Positions 54,033 through 64,000 are shown, counted from the stretch's first letter. The stretch is DNA of 64,000 nucleotides from Siphonobacter curvatus (GCF_002943425.1 NZ_PTRA01000002.1:1-64000), one strand, 5' to 3'. The notes: generated by a model not told the origin, from the sequence alone. Numbers and translations: made by a program.

Positions 54033-54347
54033 ACCACTAACGGAGAGCGAGCCGTCGCCCACCTTGCCTACTCAGTGATTGGCCACCCCACTTTGGAGGC
54101 TTTCTTTGATCTGAACTATTGAGCCGACCTAACAACAAAGCCAGAGCTGGCAAACTGGCTAGCTAGGGCCATAGCTCAGGAAGAGGTCAGTAAGCGTCCA
54201 GTCCACCTCTTGTTTCTACTTGATCCGCTGCTGGCCTTAACCAAGGCCGTTTTTGAACTTTATCAAGCACTCGGCCTAGAACTCCTGCCCCACCTTTTCT
54301 ACACTAATAGGCCGTTTTTTCGTTCCGCAGACGCTGCTGTTCTTTGA
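54033..54347 (+). pseudogene. Coding remnant with one in-frame TGA
   Basis: The frame reads NGERAVAHLAYSVIGHPTL, FFDLNY, a TGA (54120-54122), ADLTTKPELANWLARAIAQEE, VHLLFLLDPLLALTKAVF, LGLELLPHLFYTNRPFF, then stops. It is coherent for 105 codons apart from the stop but has no start codon and no recognised family. A further fragment (MKQLNDL, TGA, QLQRSGLNLAVTV) lies near 54501. Together they look like debris of mobile-element genes. The remainder of 53971-54719 shows nothing else. Confidence 0.45.
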
Positions 54348-54719
54348 GACCATACGCATCTCATGCCGGGCATAGAATAGAACCAGAATGGATGCCGCCT
54401 TCAGAGTAACTGGTCTAAAACTAAAAATGCCCAAGCATCACCTAGGGATAGAAGAGAAAACCTCTCCCGCCTATAAGTCATTCCATAGGGCGGCTATACC
54501 ATGAAGCAACTGAACGACCTCTGACAGCTGCAACGCAGTGGCCTGAATCTGGCGGTTACCGTTATGGGATGGCCCCTCATGCAATACTCAGTCTTGGTGA
54601 GGCACCCAAGGGAATTACCGGTATGTAAGTCACGTGGACTACTACCCAGCCGGATTTACGGGACGAAATCAAGTCTGTTGAAGGCAACCTAATGAAACTA
54701 TTGCTCTGTACCAATCTCA
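54348..54719. other. Degraded region before the AraC gene
   Basis: Only short broken frames, including MKQLNDL followed by TGA and QLQRSGLNLAVTVMGW near 54501-54600. No gene called. Confidence 0.3.
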
Positions 54720-55580
54720 CTACATCCGATACGTACGAACGTACTGACTCGGGGGCATACCAACGATTTGTTTAAACTGCCGATTGAAATTCGACATGTT
54801 GGTGTACCCGCAGGACTCGGCAATCTGACTCATGGGTTCGTTGGACTCCCGGAGTAATCGGCAGGCGTTCTCAATTCGGATTTCATTGAGCAAATGAGAG
54901 AACGTTTTTCGCGTATGCTGGCGGAAAAAGCGGCAAAACGCCCCTGGGGTAAGGTTGGCGACATTCGCCACGTCTTCCAGGGCAATGGGCGAGGCGTAGT
55001 TTTGTAAGAGAAAGGAAAACACCCGCTCCAGTCGAAAATGATCATTCGGACGACTGGGACGTCCGTAAGAAGTTCGTGACAAAATCTCCCGAGCTTCGTC
55101 GTTGACCAGTTTATCAAGAATCTTCAGTAAGAACAAAAACTGATGGAAGGGCCGCTGTTGGGGTAACTTCCGAAATTCTTCCAGCAGAGCATTGTCTTCC
55201 TGACAGCGAAGTCGCACCCCGTACTTGGCCTCGTGGAGAAGTTGTTGCAGATGCATGACTTCCGGAAATTGCATCCAGTGCTGCTCGATGGCCTCGGTCA
55301 GAAAAAACAGATTGGTGGAAGTAACCCGATCCTGTTCCTGACCGCCAGGAGGAATGCTCCGAAGTACGTGGGGTAAGTTACTGCCCAGCAACAAGACATC
55401 ATAGGGCTGAAAATGATCAATCCGATCCCCTACGATCAGCGTCCCCTCGCCCCGTTCAATTAAGGTCAATTGTACTTCGGGGTGAAAATGCAACTGAGCA
55501 TAGAAGGCAGAGCCGTCGTCTACCTGAATGCGGAAGGACCGCTGATCCACACTGGGTACCCGAAACAGTAGTGGTTTCAT
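54720..55580 (-). CDS. AraC family regulator with cupin domain
   Basis: A 286-residue regulator: N-terminal cupin (FRIQVDDGSAFYAQLHFHPEVQLTLIERGEGTLIVGD, with a His-His-Glu-type HFHPEVQ metal motif) and C-terminal double helix-turn-helix (VANVANLTPGAFCRFFRQHT, IAESCGYTNMSNFNRQFKQIVG). ATG 55580 is chosen over one three codons upstream. Oriented divergently from the SusC/SusD operon about 1.1 kb away, which it may control. Confidence 0.9.
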   Translation of the reverse strand: MKPLLFRVPSVDQRSFRIQVDDGSAFYAQLHFHPEVQLTLIERGEGTLIVGDRIDHFQPYDVLLLGSNLPHVLRSIPPGGQEQDRVTSTNLFFLTEAIEQHWMQFPEVMHLQQLLHEAKYGVRLRCQEDNALLEEFRKLPQQRPFHQFLFLLKILDKLVNDEAREILSRTSYGRPSRPNDHFRLERVFSFLLQNYASPIALEDVANVANLTPGAFCRFFRQHTRKTFSHLLNEIRIENACRLLRESNEPMSQIAESCGYTNMSNFNRQFKQIVGMPPSQYVRTYRM

Positions 55581-56690
55581 AACTATCAAAACGATATAAT
55601 GTGAAGGAATAGAGCACGTGTATTTTTACCGGTAATGGCTTAGGTAGTATACTAGAGGTAGCTGGGCTGTAGAAATTTCTCCTGCTTGTTCATGCTGCTT
55701 GATACGTTACGATTAAACGTCTTCACCCGTTGAAATAAAGAGGAAACCGTTGCCCTAGCATACGCTTCAGAAACCCCTAGCAAACGAACCTCTCGAAGAC
55801 TTTTAAATCGCAGAAACTTTAACGTATATTGATTGTCGTTATCCAAGCAAATGAACTCCGTCTGCTTTAGAACGTATCCGTTCTAGTGAAGCTTCATTTT
55901 TGTCAATTTCTGAACAAAGCCTATTGGTAAAATTCGTTGAAAGACGAAAATCATCTATCTCAAAGATTCACTAATAGTAATACAATTCTAACATATCCGA
56001 AGCGACAGAAAATAGCTATATCATTTGGAACATATTCTTTTGTACAGAATACTGTATGGCTAAATGCACAAAAATGATCTTTTTAATTTGAAAGAAGCGG
56101 GTGATTTTGCTGAAGAATTAGAAAAGTAAAGCGTAAGAGCTTACCAAATTTTGCATAATCCCTACGCAAATTGATACAAAAATGGCCGCCTAGCGGAAGA
56201 AGTGAAAATTGTATCAAAAGCTACAAAAACGCTACGCATCAAACGGTAAGACGTCTTCTATATTTGACTTAAGCTTCGTTACAGAGCCACACGATTTATC
56301 CATTCAAACACCAAACCATTCATTTTACTCTACCTATGAACACTTTTTCAACAACGAGTCAGTAGGCTGCCGTATCCCATCACACATTTTCAGAAATGTA
56401 CATCAGCCTGGTCCGCCTTTGGTCGCTATAGCGGAACAGTACCTAACCGAACGATAGTACATTCTTCCCTTTAGAATTTCAGTTTAAATGTCCGCTTTTT
56501 GAACAGGCGGCAAGAAATACAGCATTGGTTTTCTAAAACGCATCCGCCGATAGCGATCGGACGGTGCAGGAAACGAATGACCAATTCATTAGCTCATTCA
56601 GGTTCAGGAATGAGCGTATCCACCTATTGCCCATTCAAACCGTGCGAGTTTCAACACGATCGCATGCACATCTCAATTAATCTCTAATGA
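55581..56690. other. Long non-coding stretch upstream of susC-like gene
   Basis: About 1.1 kb without a convincing gene. TTGATACAA at 56171-56179 is inversely repeated as TTGTATCAA at 56209-56217. A 64-codon frame from ATG 56064 with two stops (MHKNDLFNLKEAGDFAEELEK, then YKNGRLAEEVKIVSK) may be a small-gene remnant, but no family fits. It probably includes the SusC promoter, which I could not identify. Confidence 0.4.
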
Positions 56691-59600
56691 ATGAAAAATC
56701 TACTGTTTGTTACACTCCTTTTGTTGAGTGCCCGATTTGGTTCCGCTCAGACTGCTGAGATAAGGGGACACGTGGTTTCAGACACGAAAACGCCCGTCAT
56801 CGGAGCTACCATACGGGTTAAGGGAACGACCCGGGGCTCCATATCCGATGCCAACGGTGATTTTACGCTACGGGCCAACGACCGCGATACCCTACAGGTC
56901 AGTGCGATTGGCTACCAGCCAGCCGAAATAGCAGTAGTATTGGGAATTCGGAATATCATTACTTTGATCGACAAGCAACAGGATCTCAATGAAGTCGTCG
57001 TCGTTGGGTTTGGTGAGCAGAAAAAACTGGCTCTTACTGGGGCGATCTCCTCGGTAGGAACGAAAGAATTAACGCAAAGTCCGGTTGCCAACCTCAGTAA
57101 TGCCCTGGCGGGACGATTGCCCGGTCTGACCACCCTGCAAACCAGCGGTGAACCTGGTTACGATGGCTCGCAGCTCTGGATTCGGGGGATGGCAACCTTT
57201 ACCGGAAACCAGAGTCCGCTAATTCTGGTGGATGGGGTCGAACGGGCGTTTGGTAGTATTGATGCCAACGAGGTCGCCACGGTTTCGATTCTGAAAGATG
57301 CGGCTTCTACGGCCGTATACGGGGTCAGGGGAGCTAACGGGGTGGTGCTGGTAACCACCCGCCGGGGTACGGAAGGCCGTTCCAGCATCACGGCTACCGT
57401 ACAGCAGGGGGTACAGATGCCTACTCGGTTACCGAAATATCTGGATTCCTACGATGCCCTTACCTTGTACCGGACGGCTCTGAATAACGATGGCAAAAAT
57501 TCAGCCATGTATACGGACGAGTACCTCAACAAATTCAGAGATCGCAGCAAGCCTTCCTACGAATATTTGTATCCGAATGTGAACTGGCTCGATGAAATGT
57601 TGCGCCCCTCCGCTACGATGATGCAGGCCAACATCAACGTTTCGGGCGGAACCAGCTCCGTACGGCACTTTGTTTCCCTTTCCTACCTACGTCAGAACGG
57701 ACTTTACAATTTCGCCGATCAGATCAAGGATTATGACATTCAGGCTCGTTCGAATCGCTACAACTTCCGCTCGAACATTGACCTGGACATCAACAAATAC
57801 CTGATGATGGAGCTGAATCTGGGTAGCATCATTCGGGATAACAATTTCCCACCGATTAGTGCGGGAGATATTTTTGGTGCCTTGCAATCCATGCAACCCT
57901 GGTTGTATCCGATGACTAATCCAGACGGCAGTATTTCCGGGTTGGATTCCAAGGCCACTAACCCCTACGGCCGGATGACGCAGGGCGGGTACCAACGGAA
58001 TTTCGAGAATACCTTACAGGCCACCAGCGGTTTTACGCTGCAACTTCCCTTTGTTACGCAGGGCCTGAGCGTGCGGGGTCGGCTTTCCTTCGATTCCTAC
58101 GGCTACCGGAATGTGCGTCGGATCAAGAATCTGTGGACGTACCAGTATTCACTGGCCGATGAAAACGAAACGGATCTGTCCAAGGGAACGTATCGCCGGA
58201 TCTGGGAAGGTACCAATACCCTTAGCTATGATGTGACGGCCAATAGTAACCGCCGTACGTGGCTGGAATTGTACGCCAATTACAGTCGGATTTTCGCTCA
58301 AAAACACGCCGTGACGGGTATGCTTTTGTACAATCAGCAGAGTTACTTCGACCAGGTCGGAACAGGGGATGCCATTGGAGGCCTACCGTTTAAATACAAC
58401 GGCTTTGTGGGTAGAGGGACGTATGCCTATAACGACACGTATTTTGCTGAGGTCAACTTTGGGTACAACGGGTCGGAAAACTTCCCGGCGGGTCGGCGGT
58501 ACGACTTATTTCCCTCCATGTCCGCCGCCTGGATTATGTCCAATGAGGCTTTCATGAAAGAATTGTCCTTCGTGAGTCTGTTCAAATGGCGGGGTTCAGT
58601 AGGTACCGTAGGAAACGATAAAATTGGTCAGCGACGCTTCCTGTATCAAAGTACCTGGACCCTGGCTACCGATGGCTACCGATTTGGCCGAGATTATAAT
58701 GGCGTTAATTACGGCGGTGCGGCAGAAGATATGCTGGGAGCCACGAATGTGACCTGGGAGAAAGCCCTCAAATACAACCTGGGTATGGATTTGGGCTTCT
58801 TCAATGATGCCTTGACCTTCACGGGCGATGCCTTTTACGAGCGTCGGAATAACATTCTGGCTCAGCCGGGTACGGTGCCTGCTACGCTGGGCATTACCAG
58901 CTTGCCGTACTTGAACCTGGGTGAAGTACAAAACAAAGGTTTCGAACTCGAAGCTCAGCTGCGGAAACGTTTCCGGAATATCAATTACTTCATCAAGGGT
59001 AACGTATCGTATGCCCAGAATAAAATCCTGCAAATGGATGAACCGAGTTACCAGGATCGTCCCTACATCAAACGTACCGGACGCAGCATCAACGAACAGT
59101 ATTCGATGATTGCGGTAGGATTGTTTCAGAGTCAGGAAGACATCGACGCCAGTCCTGACCAGTCGCAGTACGGACGCATCATTCCGGGCGATATCAAATT
59201 CAAGGATATGAACGGGGACAACGTCATCAACGAACTGGATCGAGCCTACAACGGGAAGCTCACGGTGCCCACGACGATGGCTGGCTTTGCTTTTGGCGTT
59301 AATACGGGCAACTTGGACGTGAGCGTGTTATTCCAGGGAGCCTTCGGTGGTAACGTCTGGTTGACGGGTAACGCCGTTTGGCCCTTCGACGGTGATGTAG
59401 GGGTGATGGCGGATGTGAAAGACAACTACTGGACGCCCGAAAATCCCAATGCCAAATATCCTCGGCTGACCTCTTCCAACAACGTGAACAACAATCAGAT
59501 TTCTACCTACTGGATGACTTCCCGGAATTACGTTCGTCTGAAAAACGTAGAAATCGGTTACTCGCTGCCGAAGACGCTTCTTAGCAAAATTGGCGTTAAA

Positions 59601-59738
59601 ACGGCTCGCTTGTTCGTGAATGGTATTAACCTGATCACCTGGGATAAGTTGAAAATTTTCGATCCAGAAATTCCGAACGATTCGCGGAATTATCCCCAGC
59701 AGAAAGTCTTCAACGGTGGTTTAACAATTGGTTTATAA
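56691..59738 (+). CDS. SusC/RagA family TonB-linked outer membrane transporter
   Basis: A 1015-residue protein. The signal peptide ends GSAQ. Residues 24-98 are the carboxypeptidase-regulatory-like domain (DTKTPVIGATIRVKGTTRGSISDANGDF). A TonB-box-like EVVVVGFGEQ follows, and the plug carries LILVDGVERAFGSIDANE and VSILKDAASTAVYGVRGANGVV. The rest is the 22-stranded barrel. With the SusD-like gene 19 bp downstream it forms the SusCD lid-and-barrel pair that imports oligosaccharides or other large nutrients. No glycoside hydrolase is adjacent, so the substrate is not evident. Confidence 0.95.
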   Translation: MKNLLFVTLLLLSARFGSAQTAEIRGHVVSDTKTPVIGATIRVKGTTRGSISDANGDFTLRANDRDTLQVSAIGYQPAEIAVVLGIRNIITLIDKQQDLNEVVVVGFGEQKKLALTGAISSVGTKELTQSPVANLSNALAGRLPGLTTLQTSGEPGYDGSQLWIRGMATFTGNQSPLILVDGVERAFGSIDANEVATVSILKDAASTAVYGVRGANGVVLVTTRRGTEGRSSITATVQQGVQMPTRLPKYLDSYDALTLYRTALNNDGKNSAMYTDEYLNKFRDRSKPSYEYLYPNVNWLDEMLRPSATMMQANINVSGGTSSVRHFVSLSYLRQNGLYNFADQIKDYDIQARSNRYNFRSNIDLDINKYLMMELNLGSIIRDNNFPPISAGDIFGALQSMQPWLYPMTNPDGSISGLDSKATNPYGRMTQGGYQRNFENTLQATSGFTLQLPFVTQGLSVRGRLSFDSYGYRNVRRIKNLWTYQYSLADENETDLSKGTYRRIWEGTNTLSYDVTANSNRRTWLELYANYSRIFAQKHAVTGMLLYNQQSYFDQVGTGDAIGGLPFKYNGFVGRGTYAYNDTYFAEVNFGYNGSENFPAGRRYDLFPSMSAAWIMSNEAFMKELSFVSLFKWRGSVGTVGNDKIGQRRFLYQSTWTLATDGYRFGRDYNGVNYGGAAEDMLGATNVTWEKALKYNLGMDLGFFNDALTFTGDAFYERRNNILAQPGTVPATLGITSLPYLNLGEVQNKGFELEAQLRKRFRNINYFIKGNVSYAQNKILQMDEPSYQDRPYIKRTGRSINEQYSMIAVGLFQSQEDIDASPDQSQYGRIIPGDIKFKDMNGDNVINELDRAYNGKLTVPTTMAGFAFGVNTGNLDVSVLFQGAFGGNVWLTGNAVWPFDGDVGVMADVKDNYWTPENPNAKYPRLTSSNNVNNNQISTYWMTSRNYVRLKNVEIGYSLPKTLLSKIGVKTARLFVNGINLITWDKLKIFDPEIPNDSRNYPQQKVFNGGLTIGL

Positions 59739-59756
59739 GTCTTTAGCACGGAACAA

Positions 59757-61628
59757 ATGAAAAAGAAATATATCAAAATCCTTTTCCTGGCTGCCGCGAC
59801 TCAGTTCGTTTCCTGTAAGAAGTATCTCGACGTAGTGCCTTCGGAATTGGTAACGGAAGACAAAGTCTGGGCAAACATCAACAGTGCCAACAACGTACTG
59901 GCTCACCTGTACAGTAAGTTACCTACGGGGTTTGGCAACAATGGTGAGTACATTAGTGATGAAGCCTGTGCGACGGATGAAGCCATTTTTCACTGGTACG
60001 CGGGCTCCGGACCTGAGCAGTATAACCTGGGTGCCTGGAATGCGGGAAATAACCCATACGGTAACTGGGAAGTTCGCTACCAGGACATCCGTAAGGCCAA
60101 TATCTTCCTGGAAAAGATTGAATCCGTACCCATTCCGGCTGAACAAAGCTCGAAATACGCGGTCCTGATTCCGCAGTACGTGGCGGAAGCCCGATTCCTC
60201 CGGGCGATGTTTTATTTTGAGCTTTTCAAACGCTACGGAGCCGTACCGCTGATTACCCGTTCGCTGGATTACACCGATCAGAGCCAATACTCGGTTTCCC
60301 GTAATTCAACGGATGAGATCGTAAATTTTATCGTCAGCGAATGCAATGAGGTTGCGGGTAAATTACCCGACCATCATCCGGACGGCGAACTTGGACGGGC
60401 CAATAAAGGAGCGGCCCTGGCCTTGGCCGCCCGTACCTTACTCTACGCGGCAAGTCCTTTATTCAACGGAAATACCAAATACGCGTCAATTGTCAATAAA
60501 GATGGTAAGGCTCTGTTTTCCCAAACGTATAACCGGGATAAATGGCTGCGGGCGGCCGAAGCGGCCAAAAAGGTACTGGATCTGGATTATAAACTCTACA
60601 CATCCACCGACCCGATCAATAGCTACGAAAAGCTGTTTTATACCCGGGAATGGCAGGAAACCATTCTGCCTTATAATCACCCCAACACTAAAATGATGGA
60701 ACAGTACCACCTGCCGTATGGAGGTGCGTTCCGGGGCTGGTCGCATTATAGTCCCCTCGAAGAGCTGATCAGCAGCTATGAAATGAAAAATGGCAAGCCC
60801 ATTACCGACCCAACTTCGGGTTATACCGAAACGGGCACTTGGACGGGAGCGATGGTCGGAGCCGATGGTACGACGAATTCAGTGACGCTAACCAATATTT
60901 CCAACCGTTACAAAGACCGCGATCCGCGATTTTATGCGACGATTTCCTACCAAAACAGTATGTGGGCGGCCGCTCGTACGCGAGTACCCATTCGCCTAGC
61001 TTGGTGGGGTAATGGACAAGCCAACGGTTCTAACGGCTGGCCCATGCAGGGGGGCGGTACGACGTCCATCAGCGGCTACACAGTCCGTAAATGGCTCGAT
61101 CCTGCCGTTGATATTGGAAACTGGAATACATCACCCGAGGCTCGCCGTAATTACCCGATTTTCCGACTGGCCGAGTTTTATCTGGCCTACGCCGAAGCCC
61201 TGAACGAGTACAATGGTAAACCGACGCCCGAAGCCTATCAGGCCATCAATACGGTTCGGGCTCGCGTAGCCATGCCTGCTCTCCCCATCCTAGCGGCGGA
61301 TCAGACGCTGGAAGGGTTCCGCAAACGGGTACAGAATGAAAATCGCGTGGAATTTGCGTTTGAAGCTCACCGATTCTGGGACGTTCGTCGCTGGCTCATT
61401 GCGGAAACCGTAAACAGTGGCCCCGTACACGGACTCAATTCCCGTCCGATGTCGGAAGAACTGCGGGCCACGGGACTGGACATCAATAGTCAGGAAGCGG
61501 GTTTGGCGGTATTCTATAAAGCCGTCCCCTTACAAACACGGGTATTCCAGTACCGCCATTACCTGATGCCCATACCGATTTCGGAAATGGACGTCAACCG
61601 TGAACTGGTGCAGAACTACGGCTGGTAA
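59757..61628 (+). CDS. RagB/SusD family nutrient-uptake lipoprotein
   Basis: A 623-residue surface lipoprotein with lipobox Cys20 (FVSCKK). SusD features: YLDVVPSELVTEDKVWANI near the N-terminus, EARFLRAMFYFELFKRYGAVPLI, SDEIVNFIVSECNEV-type helices, NRVEFAFEAHRFWDVRRW and a C-terminal YRHYLMPIPISEMDVN. It binds the nutrient and caps the SusC barrel. The two genes are co-transcribed. Terminated by a long hairpin. Confidence 0.95.
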   Translation: MKKKYIKILFLAAATQFVSCKKYLDVVPSELVTEDKVWANINSANNVLAHLYSKLPTGFGNNGEYISDEACATDEAIFHWYAGSGPEQYNLGAWNAGNNPYGNWEVRYQDIRKANIFLEKIESVPIPAEQSSKYAVLIPQYVAEARFLRAMFYFELFKRYGAVPLITRSLDYTDQSQYSVSRNSTDEIVNFIVSECNEVAGKLPDHHPDGELGRANKGAALALAARTLLYAASPLFNGNTKYASIVNKDGKALFSQTYNRDKWLRAAEAAKKVLDLDYKLYTSTDPINSYEKLFYTREWQETILPYNHPNTKMMEQYHLPYGGAFRGWSHYSPLEELISSYEMKNGKPITDPTSGYTETGTWTGAMVGADGTTNSVTLTNISNRYKDRDPRFYATISYQNSMWAAARTRVPIRLAWWGNGQANGSNGWPMQGGGTTSISGYTVRKWLDPAVDIGNWNTSPEARRNYPIFRLAEFYLAYAEALNEYNGKPTPEAYQAINTVRARVAMPALPILAADQTLEGFRKRVQNENRVEFAFEAHRFWDVRRWLIAETVNSGPVHGLNSRPMSEELRATGLDINSQEAGLAVFYKAVPLQTRVFQYRHYLMPIPISEMDVNRELVQNYGW

Positions 61629-61648
61629 TTTTTAGTACTTTCTCTACG

Positions 61649-61702
61649 GGCGAGACTCGCTAGCGTGTGTAATCGGGACGACACACGTTAGCGAGTCTCG
61701 CC
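61649..61702. terminator. Terminator of the susCD-like operon
   Basis: A 22-bp stem with one G-T wobble (arms 61649-61670 and 61681-61702), a 10-nt loop, and a T-run on the + strand. The remaining 61703-62012 shows no gene. Confidence 0.85.
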
Positions 61703-62012
61703 GTTTTTACTTATCGAAAAAGTAGTGATTTATTCATCTTGTACAGGTTTCGGAAGATGTTTTAAATGTCCTGTTACTGTTCTTTCAAGATCCCTAAAAA
61801 AACCAGCTAAGGCAACGGGATGTATGATAGTCTGATGAATAGCTCCCTCCACAGCCTACTCTTCTGGGGTGGAATTCATTTTTTCTAGGGATTAGTAGCG
61901 AAGTTGAACTGAATGAAATTCCCCAACTACTATCCTTTGAGAATGCTTCCGTTCACGCTTCGCTCGTACTTGTAACCATTCCCACTTCACTCACGAATTA
62001 CTCTTGACATCT

Positions 62013-63236
62013 ATGAAAAAATCATTTCATTTCGCCCTGGCTTTGAGCGTAGTCGCTTTGTCCGCCTGTAACACCACCGATCATGAAGAATCGGGCCCGG
62101 TTGGTGATTTAGCTCCCGTAGAAACCCTTCCGGCCAATACCTCCTACCGACCCGCATTTGAAGGGCAAACCCGGGTAGCGGGGCTTCAAACTTCCGTCGG
62201 TTATGAAAGCCGAATCCTTACGCAATCGCTTCGGTCTCCTTGGGGAATCACTCCCCTACCCGATGGCCGATTGCTCGTTACCGAAAAAGCCGGTTCCATG
62301 CGGATCGTTACTACGGCTGGTCAGGTGAGTCAACCCATTACGGGTATTCCTCAGGTAAACCCGGCAGGTCAGGGAGGCTTACTCGGCGTACGGGTTGATC
62401 CGGATTTCGCCAGTAATCGACTCGTGTACTGGGTGTTTTCGGAGGCCGTTTCCGGTGGTAATGTAACCTCCGTAGCCAAAGGCGAATTATCCGCGGATGA
62501 AACCAGCATCTTCAACGCTCAGGTCATTTACCGGGCTACTCCGGCGTATAATGGAAACCTGCACTACGGTGGCCGGATTCTATTTGATCGGACGGGTCAT
62601 CTGATTATCAGTACGGGTGAACGTTCGGATCTGGCGACTCGTCCCCAGGCTCAGCAACTGAATTCCAGTTTGGGTAAACTCATCCGAATCACGAAAGAAG
62701 GTCAGGCCGCAACGGGCAACCCCTTAACCGGGCAATCGGGAGCCCGTCCGGAACTGTATTCCTATGGCCACCGAAACCCGCAGGGACTGGCCTTGCACCC
62801 CGTAACCAACGATCTGTGGCAAGGGGAGCATGGTCCCCGAGGCGGTGATGAAATCAACCGTATTCAGCCGGGAGCCAATTACGGCTGGCCCACGATTACC
62901 TATGGTATTGAATATAGTGGCCAAACCATTGGCGGAGGTATTCAGCAGCAACAAGGCATGGAACAACCCGTCTATTACTGGGACCCCGTCGTATCACCTA
63001 GTGGCATGACGTTCTATACGGGAAACCGGATTGCTGAGTGGCAAAACAACCTGTTCATCGGCTCGCTCAGTGGCAAGCATATTGTACGTTTGGCGATTAC
63101 CGATAATCGGGTCGTTGGCGAAGAGCGATTACTGGCTGACGAAGGACAACGCTTCCGGGATATTACGCAAGGAACGGATGGTGCCCTATACGCGATCACT
63201 GATGAGGGTCGTTTGTACCGCATTGATCGGAAGTAA
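62013..63236 (+). CDS. PQQ-type sugar dehydrogenase lipoprotein (YliI/Asd-like)
   Basis: A 407-residue lipoprotein (lipobox LALSVVALSAC, Cys19). It is a six-bladed propeller of the glucose/sorbosone dehydrogenase family: LRSPWGITPLPDGRLLVTEK, GGLLGVRVDPDFAS, LHYGGRILFDRTGHLIISTGE, SYGHRNPQGLALHP and QGEHGPRGGDEINRI, with the conserved His-Arg and Gly-Glu-His-Gly-Pro motifs. Members (soluble aldose sugar dehydrogenases) oxidise sugars at the PQQ cofactor in the periplasm. Placed after the SusCD-like operon, it could act on the same sugars. ATG 62013 is chosen over one three codons upstream. Confidence 0.9.
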   Translation: MKKSFHFALALSVVALSACNTTDHEESGPVGDLAPVETLPANTSYRPAFEGQTRVAGLQTSVGYESRILTQSLRSPWGITPLPDGRLLVTEKAGSMRIVTTAGQVSQPITGIPQVNPAGQGGLLGVRVDPDFASNRLVYWVFSEAVSGGNVTSVAKGELSADETSIFNAQVIYRATPAYNGNLHYGGRILFDRTGHLIISTGERSDLATRPQAQQLNSSLGKLIRITKEGQAATGNPLTGQSGARPELYSYGHRNPQGLALHPVTNDLWQGEHGPRGGDEINRIQPGANYGWPTITYGIEYSGQTIGGGIQQQQGMEQPVYYWDPVVSPSGMTFYTGNRIAEWQNNLFIGSLSGKHIVRLAITDNRVVGEERLLADEGQRFRDITQGTDGALYAITDEGRLYRIDRK

Positions 63237-63259
63237 TTCAAATTCTGAATCCTGAATTT

Positions 63260-63303
63260 AGCAATCCCGCAGTCAGCTAAAACGCTCTGACTGCGGGATT
63301 GCT
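63260..63303. terminator. Hairpin terminator after sugar dehydrogenase gene
   Basis: A perfect 17-bp stem (arms 63260-63276 and 63287-63303) with a 10-nt loop. The remainder of 63304-63562 shows no gene. Confidence 0.8.
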
Positions 63304-63562
63304 GTTGATATCCTCGTATCGTTCGTAAATCGAGTTCTCGTACCTCTGTACTAATCCAACTACCCTTTCATTGCAGCCTAGTACTCATCTCCCGCTTCCG
63401 TTTGTAAAGTACGGAATGCTCCATTCCACATACGCACGCTCTACCTTTTTAACATCTATGAATATACGTCGGATTCCTACTAAAACTGGTACAGAGTTTT
63501 TACCTAACCCTTTACTCACTTATTGAGTAATCACAATAAAACTTAAACTAAAAACATGATTT

Positions 63563-64000
63563 ATGGAACGTGAACTTATTTATTCTGAACAACCCGGTTT
63601 TGTCAAGCGTATTTCCTGGAGTGCCGTGTTTGCGGGCGTCTTGGTTGCTATCGTTACGCAAATGTTGCTCAGTTTGTTAGGCTTAGGCATTGGTTTGTCA
63701 ACCATTAACCCTGTGGAGGAACAAAATCCAACCGCAGGCTTAGGTACGGGGACTGCCATCTGGTACATCATTAGTAGTTTGCTTTCACTATTGGCCGGGG
63801 GCTGGGTAGCCGGAAGACTATCCGGTACAGCCTATCGATTTGATGGCATCATTCACGGCGTCTTAACCTGGTGCTTAGTCACATTAATAACCATTTACTT
63901 CTTAACTACTACAATTGGTAATATCATTGGTGGAGCGAGCCGATTGATGGGTGCAGTCGTTCGGACAGCGGGCTCAGCAGCGGGTACGGTAGCTTCAGCA
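63563..64000 (+). CDS. Glycine-rich membrane protein, 3' end outside window (PhnA-like/hypothetical)
   Basis: The frame starts ATG 63563 (MERELIYSEQPGFVKRISW) and stays open to the window end, 146 codons. Three hydrophobic helices are seen: SAVFAGVLVAIVTQMLLSLLGLGIG, WYIISSLLSLLAGGWVAGRL, IIHGVLTWCLVTLITIYFL. It then turns Ala/Gly/Ser rich (GSAAGTVASA). This looks like the conserved CAP-type or PhnA-like membrane proteins seen in Bacteroidota, whose function is unknown. Identity is tentative because the C-terminus is missing. Confidence 0.6.
   Translation, partial: MERELIYSEQPGFVKRISWSAVFAGVLVAIVTQMLLSLLGLGIGLSTINPVEEQNPTAGLGTGTAIWYIISSLLSLLAGGWVAGRLSGTAYRFDGIIHGVLTWCLVTLITIYFLTTTIGNIIGGASRLMGAVVRTAGSAAGTVASA

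Noticed and set aside
55652-55846. Minus-strand 64-codon frame upstream of the AraC gene
   Set aside because: Residue composition is not clearly coding; no family or promoter support.
56209-56457. Plus-strand 82-codon frame before the susC-like gene
   Set aside because: No motif; start overlaps the inverted repeat at 56209; treated as chance.
1-64000. CRISPR arrays, rRNA and tRNA genes
   Set aside because: No repeat-spacer pattern, tRNA T-arm signature or rRNA core sequence was recognised on reading; a covariance-model search would be decisive.

Overview
The window looks like the chromosome of a Cytophagales bacterium (Bacteroidota), close to the Spirosoma/Dyadobacter/Siphonobacter group. 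The evidence is a SusC/SusD pair, a GldJ-type lipoprotein, DUF2911, PepSY and TonB-receptor families, many AraC regulators, promoters of the TTTG/TAnnTTTG type, and no consistent Shine-Dalgarno sequences. The genus is inferred, not proven. No rRNA, tRNA or CRISPR array was recognised.

Region by region. 1-6.5 kb: the 3' part of an M16 peptidase, then an aminotransferase-MFS exporter-RidA operon, then a TlpA-like thioredoxin protein. 6.6-19.5 kb: small metabolic and regulatory units: a beta-hydroxyacid dehydrogenase-like enzyme, a divergent HxlR/nitroreductase pair, a gluzincin peptidase, a GT-C-like membrane protein, AraC plus SDR, DUF2911, and a Nudix-type regulator divergent from a TolB-like/Gfo-Idh operon. 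19.7-29.2 kb: an S41 peptidase, an epimerase with an AraC regulator, a second AraC regulator, and a convergent pair made of a sigma54-type response regulator and a TPR histidine kinase. 29.5-33.5 kb: a leftward run of GAPDH, ring-cleaving dioxygenase and two alpha/beta hydrolases. 33.7-39 kb: GNAT, GldJ-like lipoprotein, a frameshifted GH53 galactanase, a beta-barrel protein and an SDR. 39-43.4 kb: a probable iron-siderophore uptake operon (small Cys protein, TonB receptor, PepSY protein). 44-45 kb: a Tat-signal SDR.

45-54.7 kb is an accessory zone. It is visibly AT-rich in its middle and holds decayed genes: an alpha/beta hydrolase stub, a xanthine-dehydrogenase-type stub, a toxin-antitoxin pair with a frameshifted toxin, a two-gene zeta-like kinase module carrying three nonsense codons, a serine recombinase with two frameshifts, and several orphan small proteins. 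54.7-63.2 kb: an AraC regulator, SusC/SusD and a PQQ-type sugar dehydrogenase lipoprotein, a likely glycan or sugar uptake locus. The window ends inside a membrane protein gene.

Two patterns stand out. Gene ends are often marked by unusually long perfect hairpins, with stems of 13 to 31 bp. In the accessory zone, genes that are inactive as read differ from intact frames by only one to three lesions. I found no clearly new complete system. The broken kinase pair and the start-less toxin deserve the closest look.
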